In this document: positions 1-11,184 of the stretch, in pieces | How positions within the stretch are numbered: the first letter of the stretch is position 1 | How the letters are laid out: each line of letters starts with the position of its first letter | Source: Mangifera indica | Taxonomy: Eukaryota; Streptophyta; Magnoliopsida; Sapindales; Anacardiaceae | DNA length: 64,000 nucleotides | NCBI RefSeq assembly: GCF_011075055.1 | Contig: NC_058156.1 | Coordinates: 4,216,001 to 4,280,000 of the forward strand | Direction of reading: 5' to 3' | The notes under the pieces: generated by a model | What the model saw: only the letters and a program-made list of their open reading frames with translations | Database searches by the model: none | What the model was told of the DNA's origin: nothing | Translations under genes and position numbers: made by a program

Positions 1-780
1 ATCTACATAATGAGGGAATTATCTAAATTACCTTTGGGATGAGATTTGACCAAACTACCCTTGGTAGTTACTAGCTGTTAACTATAGTTAAAACTTTGAA
101 ATCCCAACAACCTCCCAAATAATAGTAACGCAGAAACAAAAGGGAAAAGGGTTGCTATTTCTTTAATCTTCCCAAAAAGCTCTTCTTCCATAAAAACATA
201 AAATCTTGAGAGAAAAAGGGTAAATAGTGTTGTGGAAAATTTAGGAGGCTACGAAAGCTTCATTTTCAAAGAATCATCAATTAGGTAAGTCAGCAAACCT
301 TGATCCTGGAAGTTTATTCCCTGTAATTGATTACTAGAATTGCTAACAATGGAGTCTATATTATTTAGTTGGCTTATGATTGTGATATATTGAGCTTAGT
401 CCACCCATGATGGGTTGATGCGACCCATATCCATATAATAAAGGAATTATCTAAATTACCCTTGGGATGGGATTTGACCAAACTGCCTTTGGCAGTTACT
501 AGTAGTTAACTATAGTTGGGATTTTGAAATCCCAACTGCCTCCCAAATAAAAGTAATGAAAAAACAAAAGGGAAAAGGGCTACGTATTTCTTTAATCTTC
601 CCAAAAAACTCTTCTTCCATATAAACTTAGAATCCAAAGAGAAAGAGGACAAATAGTGTTGTGGAAAATTTAAGAGGCTATGAAAGCTTTATCTACAAAG
701 AATCATCAATCAAGTAACTCAACAAACCTTGATCCTGGAAATTTATTCCCTATAATTGATTATTGGAATTGCTAACAAAG
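1..780. repeat. Direct duplication of an LTR-like block (two copies, about 350 bp each)
   Basis: Bases about 8-350 recur at about 436-779 with a constant offset of 428-429 bp and only scattered substitutions. Each copy runs from GGAATTATCTAAATTACC through a purine-rich stretch (AAAAGGGAAAAGGG) and CTTCTTCCAT to ATCAATTAGGTAAGT or its mutated equivalent. The ends resemble the R/U5 and splice-donor part of plant gypsy LTR leaders, but no primer site or coding domain is attached, so the class is inferred. The first copy runs to the window edge. A tandem duplication of an LTR piece and two nested insertions are both possible. Confidence 0.6.
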
Positions 781-909
781 AATATATCTTTAAAGAATTT
801 TTCTTTACTAATTAATAAAAAGTGTGTGTGTAACATGTGATCCCGAGAAACTTATTTCATATACTCTATGAAAATAGAAAATGTAAACTACATTACCAAA
901 ATAAAAAAC
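781..909. other. Short spacer before the gypsy element
   Basis: AT-rich sequence with a (GT)n run near 821-832. No gene is visible. It ends at the target-site duplication of the minus-strand gypsy element. Confidence 0.4.
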
Positions 910-914
910 ATAAA
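910..914. repeat. Target-site duplication (left), ATAAA
   Basis: ATAAA lies directly outside the TGTAACA end of the gypsy LTR and is matched exactly by 9616-9620 outside the other LTR. Five bases is the usual duplication length for LTR elements. Confidence 0.85.
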
Positions 915-3001
915 TGTAACATCCCTTTTTAGATACATACCCCGAATGAGAATATTACTCAAAGAGACGTGTACAATTGGATTATTTAATTCATAATCTC
1001 ATAATTAATGCATGATCATTCATAAGCGTTCAAAAAGGTGATAAAATAAACATGAAATACTTTATTACTTGATATTTAAAAACATAACAATCTGAAATTA
1101 ATAAAAGGAATCAATGTGCAAGCTTAGCAGTGTGATTGAACTAAATGTTTGAAATCAATGTGTAGCTGCTCACTAACCTTGTAAAACATACAAAATAGAG
1201 CGCATAAGTAAAACACTCAGTAAGTGGTGACTTATATATATAACTACTGGATCTAACATCTCATTTGTAAAGCTCAAAATGGTCACAACTCGACCACCTT
1301 GGTGACCTAACATGAGCCATCTACAAACATTGTTAAGATCCAAGTTAGGATTACCATATCTAATACCCTAGAGAAAGCTCAAGACACTTTATGTGTCACT
1401 AACTGTTGTGCCCCACAGATATGCCATATGACCTATTGGGCTAGCTAAATAGGACACCTTGATCACAGAGGGAACTATTTATTAGCAACTATTTTCTTTA
1501 CCATATAAGCTAATCGAAATTGCTAGTTAACCATCTAGGGATAATCCCTATCTTGGGTACATATGTGATGCATCCTGCTGATCATGTGAAGAACAAGTAG
1601 AAGTTACGACCTTACCATGCACACCTAAGTTGAATTAAGTGGTTATACACCTTGGTGTTGAATACATGATGTATCTCATAGGTATATGACCCTAATGCTT
1701 TCATGATTATCGTCACTTACGCATATAACTAATGACTGTCTAGATATGTACTATAATCTTTAGGTTTTTGAGTTTCGACCTAAATTCAACTCGATCTGAG
1801 TTTGTGCTGTCATCCATTGAATCATACAACTATTATATGCCTTTCTTGACTTATTTACACTATTATGCTTCTTTATTCTTCCTTCTTGGTTATTCTTTTC
1901 TATGTTCATAGCTTAAAAGACAAAGTTACCTTTTTAATTCTTCTTAAGGGTATACAATCATATGTTTATCTTCCCACGCGTATATGCTTTTTGATAAATA
2001 TACATGAGCGTGCATCCTATACCACATGACAATGTATCTCTCTCCTCAAAACAAGCATGCAAAAATTTTAGAGATCTTTATTTTTTTGAAGCAATGCAAA
2101 GGTATGTATGAGGCTATACACAACCGTGTGTTGCGATATTGAAATCATGTCCTAAGCTTTCTACACAGTTTAGTCTACAATTCCTTGAACACTAAGCATA
2201 CAACCGATTACATACAGGTCTTTAGTCACCTTAATTCTGATTTAACATTAAATCATATACATCTACACAATTAGCCATATACATTCAACCAATAAAATAT
2301 CATTCAATGGACAATATTCATCAAACTAAATTCATTCAACTATTAAATCACACAACCAACAACTTACCTAGATAACAACCTTTTACACATGCATTTCAAG
2401 GTATCAAACAAATCTATCCTTTAGAGTATATAGCAAACACCGTTAGTGACTGAAAGATGATGGGGTCATCCATATGTTATAACCAATCCATACATGTTAT
2501 CACAACATCAAATCAAATGCATAACCCTAATTTAATCATATCTTCACCACATATAAAACCATTCATGATAAGTTTAGCCAAAAGAGAATCACTTACTTGG
2601 TTTCTAATAACAAACAACTCTCTCACATGACAACAGTGATTTCAATAATTGTTGGTGGCTTCTCAAGTGACCAAAATGCCTCATCTCTCTCTCTCTCTAC
2701 TATGGTACGACTCTGTGTGAAATATAAGAGGAATTAGGTTTAGCCATGTTTTCATTTTGCTTTCTAGATGTGATAAATAGACTTATATGGACTATACACA
2801 GTTGTGTATAGTGTTGCACAACCAAGGCAACCATTGATTTTTCCATGATCACAATCTTATCTATAATTTGAATTTCTATTGACTATACACAAACATGTAT
2901 ACCCTCATACACAAGCGTGTATCACACTAAAAAGTTAACTACATAATTCAAAAATAAAGGAAAAGACTAAAATACCCTTAGACTTACTTGTGGGTGTTAC
3001 A
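915..3001 (-). repeat. 3' LTR of the gypsy element (left copy)
   Basis: 2087 bp, ending TGTAACA...TGTTACA. It aligns along its length with 7260-9615, for example around ATTAATGCATGATCATTCAT and around the GACCACCTTGGTG block. It holds a CT-dinucleotide run at about 2682-2698 and several short dyads of the form ACAC-N-GTGT. Divergence and many indels between the two LTRs indicate an old insertion. Confidence 0.9.
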
Positions 3002-3002
3002 A

Positions 3003-3014
3003 TCCTTCCCTCTT
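3003..3014 (-). other. Polypurine tract of the gypsy element
   Basis: The plus strand reads TCCTTCCCTCTT directly inside the left LTR, so the element strand is purine-rich. Position and composition fit the plus-strand priming site next to the 3' LTR. Confidence 0.7.
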
Positions 3015-3860
3015 ATATGAATTTCATCCTCAAAATTCACTCAAATAAGTATAGGAATTGTTGTCGTAGATCTTGTTCAACCTTCCATGTGGCTTCGTAG
3101 ATCCTTTAGGCTAACTCTGGTCCCAACGACTAAGTTAGGACATCTCTCTCTCCTACCTCATCCCAATGCAATAGTGATATACATCTCCTGCCATATAAAG
3201 CCTCATATAGAGCTATCTTGATAGTTGTTTGATAACTATTATTGTATGCAAACTCCATAAACAACAATTCATCTATCCAATTCACTTCTCTATCTAAGTA
3301 GCAAGCTCTTAACATGTCTTTAATCATTTGATTGACTTCATCTGTCTGACCATCGATCTAGGGATGATATGTTGTATTAAAGGCTAATCTTGTACCCAAA
3401 GATCTTTATATGCTCTTCTAAAATACCGAGATAAATCTAGTGTCCTGATCTGATACTATTGTCTTAGGTACCCTATGAAGTATGACAATCTTTCTTGTAT
3501 AGATTTGACCTAGTTGATCTATACACGTGGCATCTTTAACTACTATGAAATGTGTTGACTTAGTCAATTGTTCAACTACAACCCACAATGTATTGTATCC
3601 TCCTTTGACCCTCAAAAATTTGAACATAAAGTCCATCGATATGTGTTCCCATTTTCACTCAAGAATGCTAAGAGGTTGTAATAGTTTGGATGATATCTGA
3701 TGTTCAACTTTAACTTATTAACACATTAGACACTTAGCCATGAAGTTTGATATATCTTTCTTTATTCCTGACTTCCACTCAAGAATGATCCATTTAAATC
3801 TTGACACATTTTTACACTCCTAAGAAAGACAGTGAAAAGAGAATTGTGTACCCCTAAAAA
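3015..3860 (-). pseudogene. gypsy integrase remnant
   Basis: Minus-strand frames at 3636-3418 and 3327-3130 give the integrase core. The first holds the DFM segment (first catalytic Asp) and, after the LTKSTHF stretch, IVSDQD with the second Asp. The second has EFAYNNSYQ and YEALYGRRC, which mark the end of the Ty3 integrase core. The two pieces lie in sequence but are separated by stops and frameshifts. Zinc-binding sequence should lie upstream (about 3700-3860) and is barely readable. Not functional. Confidence 0.85.
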
Positions 3861-4099
3861 GATCTTATCACTCAAACTCTACTATAGGGGGACACATACT
3901 CTATCTCTAAACCTTAGGATGTCCTCAACCACACTAAAATTAGTCTCAGTGTCCTCTGTAATCCTTTGCCTTATTTGAATACTTCCCTTATCTAAAGCTT
4001 GGGTTACATGGATCTCATCCAAAAGGGTTAACTAAATATAAAGGCTTACCACTAGTTTTATAATCACCTCGATCTACTTTTCATCAACTCTCGATGTAA

Positions 4100-4650
4100 C
4101 TCACATAAGTAGTAATCTGTGATAGGACTTCTTTTATACTGAGGGCATCTTCAACCATATTGGTTTTATTTAAGTGATATTTGATCTCATAATCATAATC
4201 CTTTACTAGGTCTTACCACTATCTATGCCTCTTATTAAACTTCTTTTGGGTGAAGAAGCACTTGAGACATTTATGTAGATGTTACTCTTTACCCATAAAA
4301 AAGTGTCACCGTATCTTAAGAGCAAACATAACAGTTGCCAATTCAAGGTCACGTGCTAGGTATCTAGTCTCATACTCTTTTACTTGACAAGAAGCATAAG
4401 TTATTACCTTCCCTTTTGCTTCAACACTAGTCCCAAGCCCTAATGTAAGGGATTTGTATACAAGTTATACTCTTCACCTTCTACCAACAAAGCTAAAATG
4501 GGAGCTGATGTTAGCCTCTTCTTTAACTCTTGAAAACTCTGCTTACAAGAATTTGACCATCTAAAAGTAAAATCCATATGAGTTAGCTTTATGAAGGGTT
4601 GGGCTAACTTGGTGAATCCCTCAACAAAATGCTTGTAATAACCTGCCAAC
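4100..4650 (-). pseudogene. gypsy RNase H and connecting-region remnant
   Basis: The minus frame at 4649-4440 reads AGYYKHFVEGFTKLAQP then FRWSNSCKQSFQELKKRL, the hallmark of the RT thumb and tether just before Ty3 RNase H (normally GYYRRFVEGFS... and W...CEEAFQELK). It continues into SAPILAL. RNase H sequence further left is broken by stops. It joins the RT to the right in the same element. Confidence 0.82.
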
Positions 4651-5550
4651 CTAAGGAAACTTTTAACCTCCTTTGTTATCTTAGGCCTTTATTACTCTAA
4701 TACGACCTTAACCTTACTAAGATCAATTGAAATTCCATCAACTGAAACAACATTCCCAAGAAATGTCACCTTGTCTAACTAGAACTCATATTTGGAAAAC
4801 TTGCCATTTAATTGTTTCTCCCTCAACCTTTGGAGCACAAATCTCAAATATTGTTCATGTTCCTTTTAGGTTCTAGAATATACTGGGATGCCATTAATAA
4901 ACACCATTAAAAACTTATCCAAGCAATCTTGGAGCACCCTATTTATGAGATCTATAAATATTGCTAGGGTGTTGGTCAATTTGAAAGGTATGACCAAAAA
5001 CTCTTAATGTTATATCTGGTTCTAAAGGTAGTCTTGGGTATATCCTATTCTACTACCCTAACCTGATCCTAACCTCAAGTTTATTTTGGAAAACACTAAC
5101 GTACCTTTAAGCTGGTCAAATAGATCATCGATCCTTGGAAGTGGATACTTGTTCTTTACTGTTACTTCACTTAGCTTTTTGTAGTCAATACATATTCTCA
5201 ATGATCCAATTTTTTTCTTTACAAAGAGGATTGGTACACCCGATGGTGGAAGGCTTGTTTGATAAAAATTTTTGTAACTATTTCTTTAACTCTTATAATT
5301 CAGTTGGGTCATTTTGTAAAGTGCTTTGGAAATTAGAACTATGCTTGGGGCTAACTTAATACTAAACTCCAACTCTCTATTGGGTGCCAACCTTGAAAGA
5401 TTGTCATAAAACACTTCTGCAAACTTTTTTACCACTAGAGTATCCTCCACACTCGAGACTACCTTATCTGGTCTATTGAATACGTGTGCCAAATATGCAA
5501 TGCACCCTATACTAAGCATTTTCTTAGCCTTAACACTACTGATCAACATA
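4650..5550 (-). pseudogene. gypsy reverse transcriptase remnant
   Basis: The minus frame 5549-5286 holds the protease-RT linker and RT start (KFAEVFYDNLSRLAPNRE, EFSIKLAP). The fingers and palm follow across 5285-4680 in shifting frames. The catalytic box normally read as FIDDIL is FINGIP at about 4885-4903, so both aspartates are lost. This RT cannot be active. Plus-strand open frames in the same place are shadows. Confidence 0.85.
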
Positions 5551-5579
5551 CTAAGAATTTGACCTTTTCCAAAGGTAAA

Positions 5580-5924
5580 CTACTTACCACTGTATAGGTT
5601 GAACTTAACTTTTTTTTTTCTGTAATCTAATTCTACTTTATATCTACTCAAAAAGTCTATGTTGAGTATCATGTCAAAGTCTAGCATGTCCATCACTATT
5701 AGATCTCTAACCATCTCACGATCTCTTAAAAAAACTAACTCTCCAATTAGCATCTGACTACTATGAATCTTGTCCCTATCTAACATTTTTATTTTGATCT
5801 GAAGGACAATTATAGGCTTTAGTCCTAGTCTTCCTACTATGACTCTAGCAATAAAGTAGTGTGTGACACCAGAGTTAATTAAAGTGTATAAAGGACAATA
5901 ATGAAAAGTTAATTGACTAACCAC
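5580..5924 (-). pseudogene. gypsy retropepsin-like protease remnant
   Basis: 114 codons are open on the minus strand. Near its N-terminus is LINSGVTHYFI, matching the retropepsin active-site pattern D-S-G-A-T-H-S-F but with the catalytic Asp replaced by Asn. A downstream segment MDMLDFDMILNIDFLSRY matches the usual conserved GMDWL region of this domain. The family acts as a dimer to cleave the Gag-Pol polyprotein. Loss of the Asp makes activity very unlikely. Confidence 0.85.
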
Positions 5925-5989
5925 TATTCTAGGGTTGGCATTAGTTTGACTCTTTGTAGTTACAAATACTAGAGTCTATCCTTCCCCAA

Positions 5990-7050
5990 TTGTTTGCTCT
6001 ATTATGGTTGTACACTATTTGACAAAATAATCGAGCTTCTTACATGTATACAATACCCTTTGTCTAGTTAAACACTTACTAGTATACCTCTAACTACATC
6101 TATAACATTTAGGGCAATCATCACATCTGGGCTAATCCACTTTCCTATGTTTCTTACCCCTATTGTCTCTATTAGGCTATCTCGATTACTTCTCATGATC
6201 ATTTAGCCTTGTCTCTACATTGAGGCTATCAACACAAGCTTATCTGATAACTCTCTATCCTGGTCATTTGTTGCCTCATGGTCTTGACCTTAATGCCCTA
6301 CCAAGGGCCTCGAAAAAGGATCAAGAAGGATTATCTCCCATTATCACGTCCTTCATTATGTCGAATCTGAGCCCTCTAAGGAACACCAATAGCTTACCTC
6401 TATCTGAATTAGCTACACCTAGTGCATACTTGGCTAAAGAGTTTAACTTGGTAGAAAACTTTTTGACTGTCATGTTTCTTTGTTTAAGATGAAGACACTT
6501 TTGGTCCTTCGCATACATGATGTCTGAAGACTAGCATCTTTGACACTCAATGGGTCCTACATAGTGTTTGCCACTAAATCCTAACATCATCCTTGAGTAA
6601 AAGGCTAGCATACTGAATCTTGTTAGTATCAGTCATAAAGTAAATCCTCATGACATCCTCTACTACTCTAAACACTCCTCGATTGGTAATCATCTTGACA
6701 CTGCACTACCTTTGAAATCTAAGGGTTAGTGTTAACTTGACAGATTATAAATAGGATGTGTCTGACTTTTGCTACTACCTCTGGCTTCCACTCGAGGTGT
6801 TCCCATGCTTATCCTATTCTATTAGAAGTGTATCTTTGTATCTAAAAGTTATTTCAACATCAGTAGGGCTTGAGCTAGGTGCTTAATACTATCTAATACC
6901 TCTCGATTCTATCCTAAAATATCTTTCACAATTTGGTAGTTAACAATACTGTTTATGATAGCCAGAACTAATGTACTGGATGTTTGTCTTTAAGTCGCAG
7001 TTTGGCTCCTCTTTTTATTGGGGACCTCTGGGGTATCTCTGATCAACCTC
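5990..7050 (-). pseudogene. gypsy gag remnant
   Basis: The minus frame 6518-6321 has LKQRNMTVKKFSTKLNSLAK and a following LRGLRFDIMKDV, the conserved Retrotrans_gag pattern (Q-G-x-M-T-V...F...L...GLR). At about 6135-6090 a cysteine-rich stretch (CPKCYRC, then a stop) looks like a decayed CCHC knuckle. The N-terminal part toward 7050 is not readable. Gag would form the particle shell and bind RNA. Confidence 0.75.
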
Positions 7051-7237
7051 CTGGATCTCTTCATCCTAAACTAACATCATACTTTAGGCATATATTACTT
7101 TAATCTAAAAACAAGTCAATATACTTATAGCAATAGGCGTGTAGGGGCGGTTAACGCTGCATGAGGGGATTTCTTTCCTTACTTAACTCTGTATGCAATT
7201 TCAGACACATAAAACTTATCACTTTTTTTAGTACTAA

Positions 7238-7255
7238 GATCATGCTCTTACACCA
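7238..7255 (-). other. Primer-binding site (tRNA-iMet type)
   Basis: The minus strand reads TGGTGTAAGAGCATGATC four bases inside the 5' LTR, close to the standard TGGTATCAGAGC site complementary to initiator tRNA-Met. It fixes the element's orientation independently of the coding remnants. Confidence 0.8.
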
Positions 7256-7259
7256 TAAA

Positions 7260-9615
7260 CATAACACCTTTCTCCAGATACATACTCTTGATGGGAATAT
7301 GACTTGAATAGATACATAAAACTGGAGCATTTAATTCATAATTTCATAATTAATGCATGATCATTCATAAGCGTGCAAAAAGGTGATAAAATAAAAATGA
7401 AATACTTCATTAACTGATCTTTAAAAACATAACGATCTAAGATTAATAAAAGGAATCAATATGAAAGACTAACAATGAGACTAAATTGAATATCTGAAAT
7501 ACATAAAACATGAAAGAAAATTGGAAATGATTGTTATGCCTTCACCCTCCCCTTTATTTAGCTATTCACTAAACATACAAAAATAAGCACATGAGTAAAA
7601 CACTTAATAAGTGGTGACCTATCGACACCCAATTTTATATATATATATATATAAACTATCTGGCATTTAATTTGTAAAGTTGAAAGTGGTCACAACTCAA
7701 CACCTTGGTGCCTTGACATAAGGTCATTTATAATGGTTGTTAAGACCTAAATTGAGATTAGCATATTTGATGCCCTGATAAAAGCTCAAGACACCTTGCG
7801 TGTCACTAGCTATCATGCCCTTACACATATGTTATATAATCAATTAGGCTAGCTAATTAGGACACCTTGATCACATAGGGAACTATCTGGTAGAAAATTT
7901 TTTCCTTACCCTGTAAACTAATCAAAACTATTATCTAACCATGCAGAGATAACCCCTACCTTGGGTACATATGTGGTGCATTTCACTAATCTTGTATGGA
8001 AGAACTAGAAGCCATAATCTTACCATGTACACACGAGTTGAATTGAGTGGCTATGCATTGAATGCATCATGTATCTCTTGGGTAGCTGACCCTAATGCTT
8101 TCATGATTATCATCAATTACACACATAACTAGTAATTATCTAGATGTGTACCACTATCCTTAGGTTTTTTGAGTTTCAACATAAATTTAACTCAATGTAA
8201 GTTTGCATTGTCATCCATTAAGTCAAATATCTATTATGTGCCTTTCTTGACTTATTTATGCTACTATGCTTCTTTATTCGTCTATCCATATAGGCATTAT
8301 TCTTAATTTCTATGCTCATAGCATAAGGGGTAAATTATCTTTTTAATTCTTCTTAGGGGTACACAGTCATGTGCTTGTGTTCTAATGCCCATGTGCTTCC
8401 TAGTAGATATACATAGGCTTGTGGAACTCAACACATGATTGTGTATAGAGTAGATGCATACAGGGAGCTGCTTTAGCCATACTCCCATGTATGATGAATC
8501 ATATGCATAAGATCAAGTGTTTTCTATTACATGTTGTCCACTTTTGGAAAGCTATACATAGGCGTATGTCTTATACCACATGAACATGCATGTCTCTCCT
8601 AAGAACAAGAGCGTGGAAATTTTGGAGATCTTTATTTTTTTGAAGTGATACAGGAGCATGTATAAGACCATACATGGTCATCTGTAATGACTTGGCAATC
8701 GCATCTTAAACTTTCTACATAGTTTAGTCTACAATTCCTTTATCACTACGCATACAACCTATTACATGCAGGCCTCCAGTCACTCTAATTTTGGTTGAGC
8801 ATTAAATCATACACATATAAACAATTAACCATATACATACAACTAATGCAATATCATTCAATGGACAATATTCATTATTCTAAATTATTCAATTATTAAA
8901 TCATGCAACTAGTAGTCTACCTAGATATTAATCCTCTACACATGCATTTCAAGGTATCAGACACATTTATCCTTTAGAGAATAACAACAAAATGGCAGTG
9001 ACTGAAAGATGACGGGGTATAGATTTTAAACCCATATTTTCACACTAACTTCATATAAGGGTCCATCCGCATGTTATAACCAATCAATACATGTTATGAC
9101 AACATCATATCAAAAACACAACCTTAATTTAATCATACATTCACCATATATGAAACCGTTCATGATTAGCTTAGCCAAAAGAGAACCACTTACTTGGTTT
9201 TTGGTGACAGGTAATTCTTTCATGCGACAACAATGATTCCAATAATTAGCAGCGGCTCCTCAGGCGACCAAATTGCCTTTTCTTCCTCTTTCTCTCTTTT
9301 TCTGCTATAGTACAATTATGTGTAAAATATGAGAGAAATTAGGTTTGGTCGCGTTTTTATTTTGCTTTTTAGATCCAACACACAAGCGTGTATTGACTAT
9401 ACATGGTCGTGTATTATGTTCGACCATATTGCACAACTAAGGCATCCACGAATTTTTTCGTGATCATAATCTTGTTTATAATTTGAATTTTTACCGACAA
9501 TACATAGGTGTGTATAACCTATACATGGGTATGTATCACACTAAAAATTTAACTACATAATTTAAAGATAAAAGAAAAGACTAAAATACCCTTGGGTATA
9601 CTTGTGGTTGTTACA
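7260..9615 (-). repeat. 5' LTR of the gypsy element (right copy)
   Basis: About 2356 bp, aligning with 915-3001. The inner end is CATAACA, a mutated TGTAACA; the outer end is TGTTACA. It is about 270 bp longer than its partner through indels, including a (TA)n tract at 7636-7653 that is much shorter in the other LTR. As element promoter it would drive transcription toward lower coordinates. Confidence 0.9.
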
Positions 9616-9620
9616 ATAAA
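9616..9620. repeat. Target-site duplication (right), ATAAA
   Basis: Exact match to 910-914, directly outside the right LTR. Confidence 0.85.
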
Positions 9621-11179
9621 TTGCATTATTTGATTCAAAATATCCCATGTAAGATTTTTATGATCAAAATAAGACAACAAGAAGGAGAAGAAATATTAGT
9701 TAAGCATCAAAATGTTATACACACACTAAAAAAAAAAGTTTATATATATATATATATATATCATATGTTGCCACACAATTATGTTTCACTAGTTATGAAC
9801 CATCAATTCTTTTAAATTTTAGCCTCGTGACCATATTCTCCTTGAAACATAAATACTTTGATTTCTCTTAAAGTGTCGATAAAGTCCTATTAAAATTATT
9901 TGAACTTCAAATTTGTACCTATGTTGAAAAGCTTATGATACCTTAGTGCCATCAAACACATTTGCCTTAATATTGGTCTCAATAGATATGACACACTAAT
10001 CTTGTGTCCACTTCTTATTGTTTGTTGGATCATAAATGACATTATTCTATCTTGTTGAATTTGATACCATAAAAGCATCCATCCACTCTTGACATCTTCT
10101 GATACATAGCGACATTTTCATGGGATCAAGTACGATGAGATGGAATATAACTATCTCATTGCTCATAGAGCCTCTTTTAAGTTGTATGAAAGGCATTTTA
10201 CATTGTGTCATTGCTATGAGATGACCTTTTCCATTAAATTACTTGTATGATACAACAATATTAGATTATCAATTTTTCGCTTACATAGGCAAGGGTAGCT
10301 AAAAGGGGAGTGTCAACCAAATGGTGTTTAGTATTTGGCTAATTAGGATTCTAACAATTTGGCCAATCTCTTCCTTAGCTTTTAGTCAGAAAACATGATT
10401 AAATAGGATAACAATACATGGAGGTATTGAACTATTACCTTTCTCTATTAAAAGGACCAGATTTTATTTTTTTAATCAAAATAAGTAAAATTTCAAATTT
10501 TGTTGTTAAAGAGACTAAACTATTACTATTTTCTATTCATGGCATAAAATTGATCTCGTTACTTTCAAAACAGAATGAAACAGACAATCTTAATTGTGGT
10601 TGGTTGGTACCTTCAATAGGAAACACTAAAAATTTAATTTAATCTCTAGGAAACTTAAAAGTCTAGTTTTTTCAATTTAAAAATCTAAAAGTTTAATCAC
10701 TTTAATAAAAAAAATAATGTTTGATTCCTTTAATAAGACAAAAAGATGATAGTTCAATATCTCCAAATGTTATTATTACACAAATAAATCCTAAGCATTT
10801 TTCAAACTATAAATCTTGTGATTTCGATTAAACTACATACCTTAATCTATAATAACCAATATAATAACACTCCATTCAACAAAACAACAAATTAAGAATG
10901 GAAAAATGTTAGCTTGAATAGAAAAATACATTATTGTCGAGGGTTGACATTCAATAAAGATAGAGAGAATGAGTGAAATTGAGGAGATTTGAAAATAAAG
11001 TCACGATGAGAGTAGAAAAGAAGAGTTAGAGTTACAAGATTGTAGAATATTTTTGCTACTAAAACTACTTAATAAGGGTTGAAATTCAATCATATCATAT
11101 TATATAATTCCTTATTTATATATTCATTACAAAGAAATACTATTTTAATAAAATTCTTGTAAGACATGATTTGGTGTTG
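9621..11179. other. AT-rich intergenic stretch, no gene recognised
   Basis: A (TA)n microsatellite lies at 9741-9761. The rest is AT-rich, with short frames of 60-75 codons that resemble no family I know. A poly-A/T-rich block at 10420-10760 contains repeated wording about TTTAATAA and AATCTAAAAGTTTAAT but no clear terminal repeats. I see nothing that supports a gene. Confidence 0.5.
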
Positions 11180-11184
11180 AAGAA
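11180..11184. repeat. Target-site duplication (left), AAGAA
   Basis: AAGAA directly precedes the TGTTAGGG end of the copia LTR and is matched by 20484-20488. Confidence 0.82.

Larger units (their letters stand above)
915..9615 (-). mobile_element. Complete, decayed Ty3/gypsy LTR retrotransposon
   Basis: The element reads on the minus strand: 5' LTR 7260-9615, primer site 7238-7255, gag-protease-RT-RNase H-integrase across 7050-3010, polypurine tract about 3003-3014, 3' LTR 915-3001. It is flanked by a perfect 5-bp direct repeat ATAAA at 910-914 and 9616-9620, which fixes both ends and shows a single integration. Outer ends are TGTAACA and TGTTACA. Total length is 8701 bp. Order RT-RH-IN is that of Ty3/gypsy. 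Integrase and RT wording resembles chromoviruses of the Del/Tekay type, but I see no clear chromodomain, so that placement is tentative. All coding parts carry stops and frameshifts and key catalytic residues are gone. Confidence 0.93.

Noticed and set aside
7636..7653. (TA)n tract as a possible origin or promoter
   Set aside because: It is a simple microsatellite in an LTR; no associated motif.
9896..10078. 60-codon minus frame in the intergenic stretch
   Set aside because: Short, no domain, no regulatory context; expected by chance in this length.
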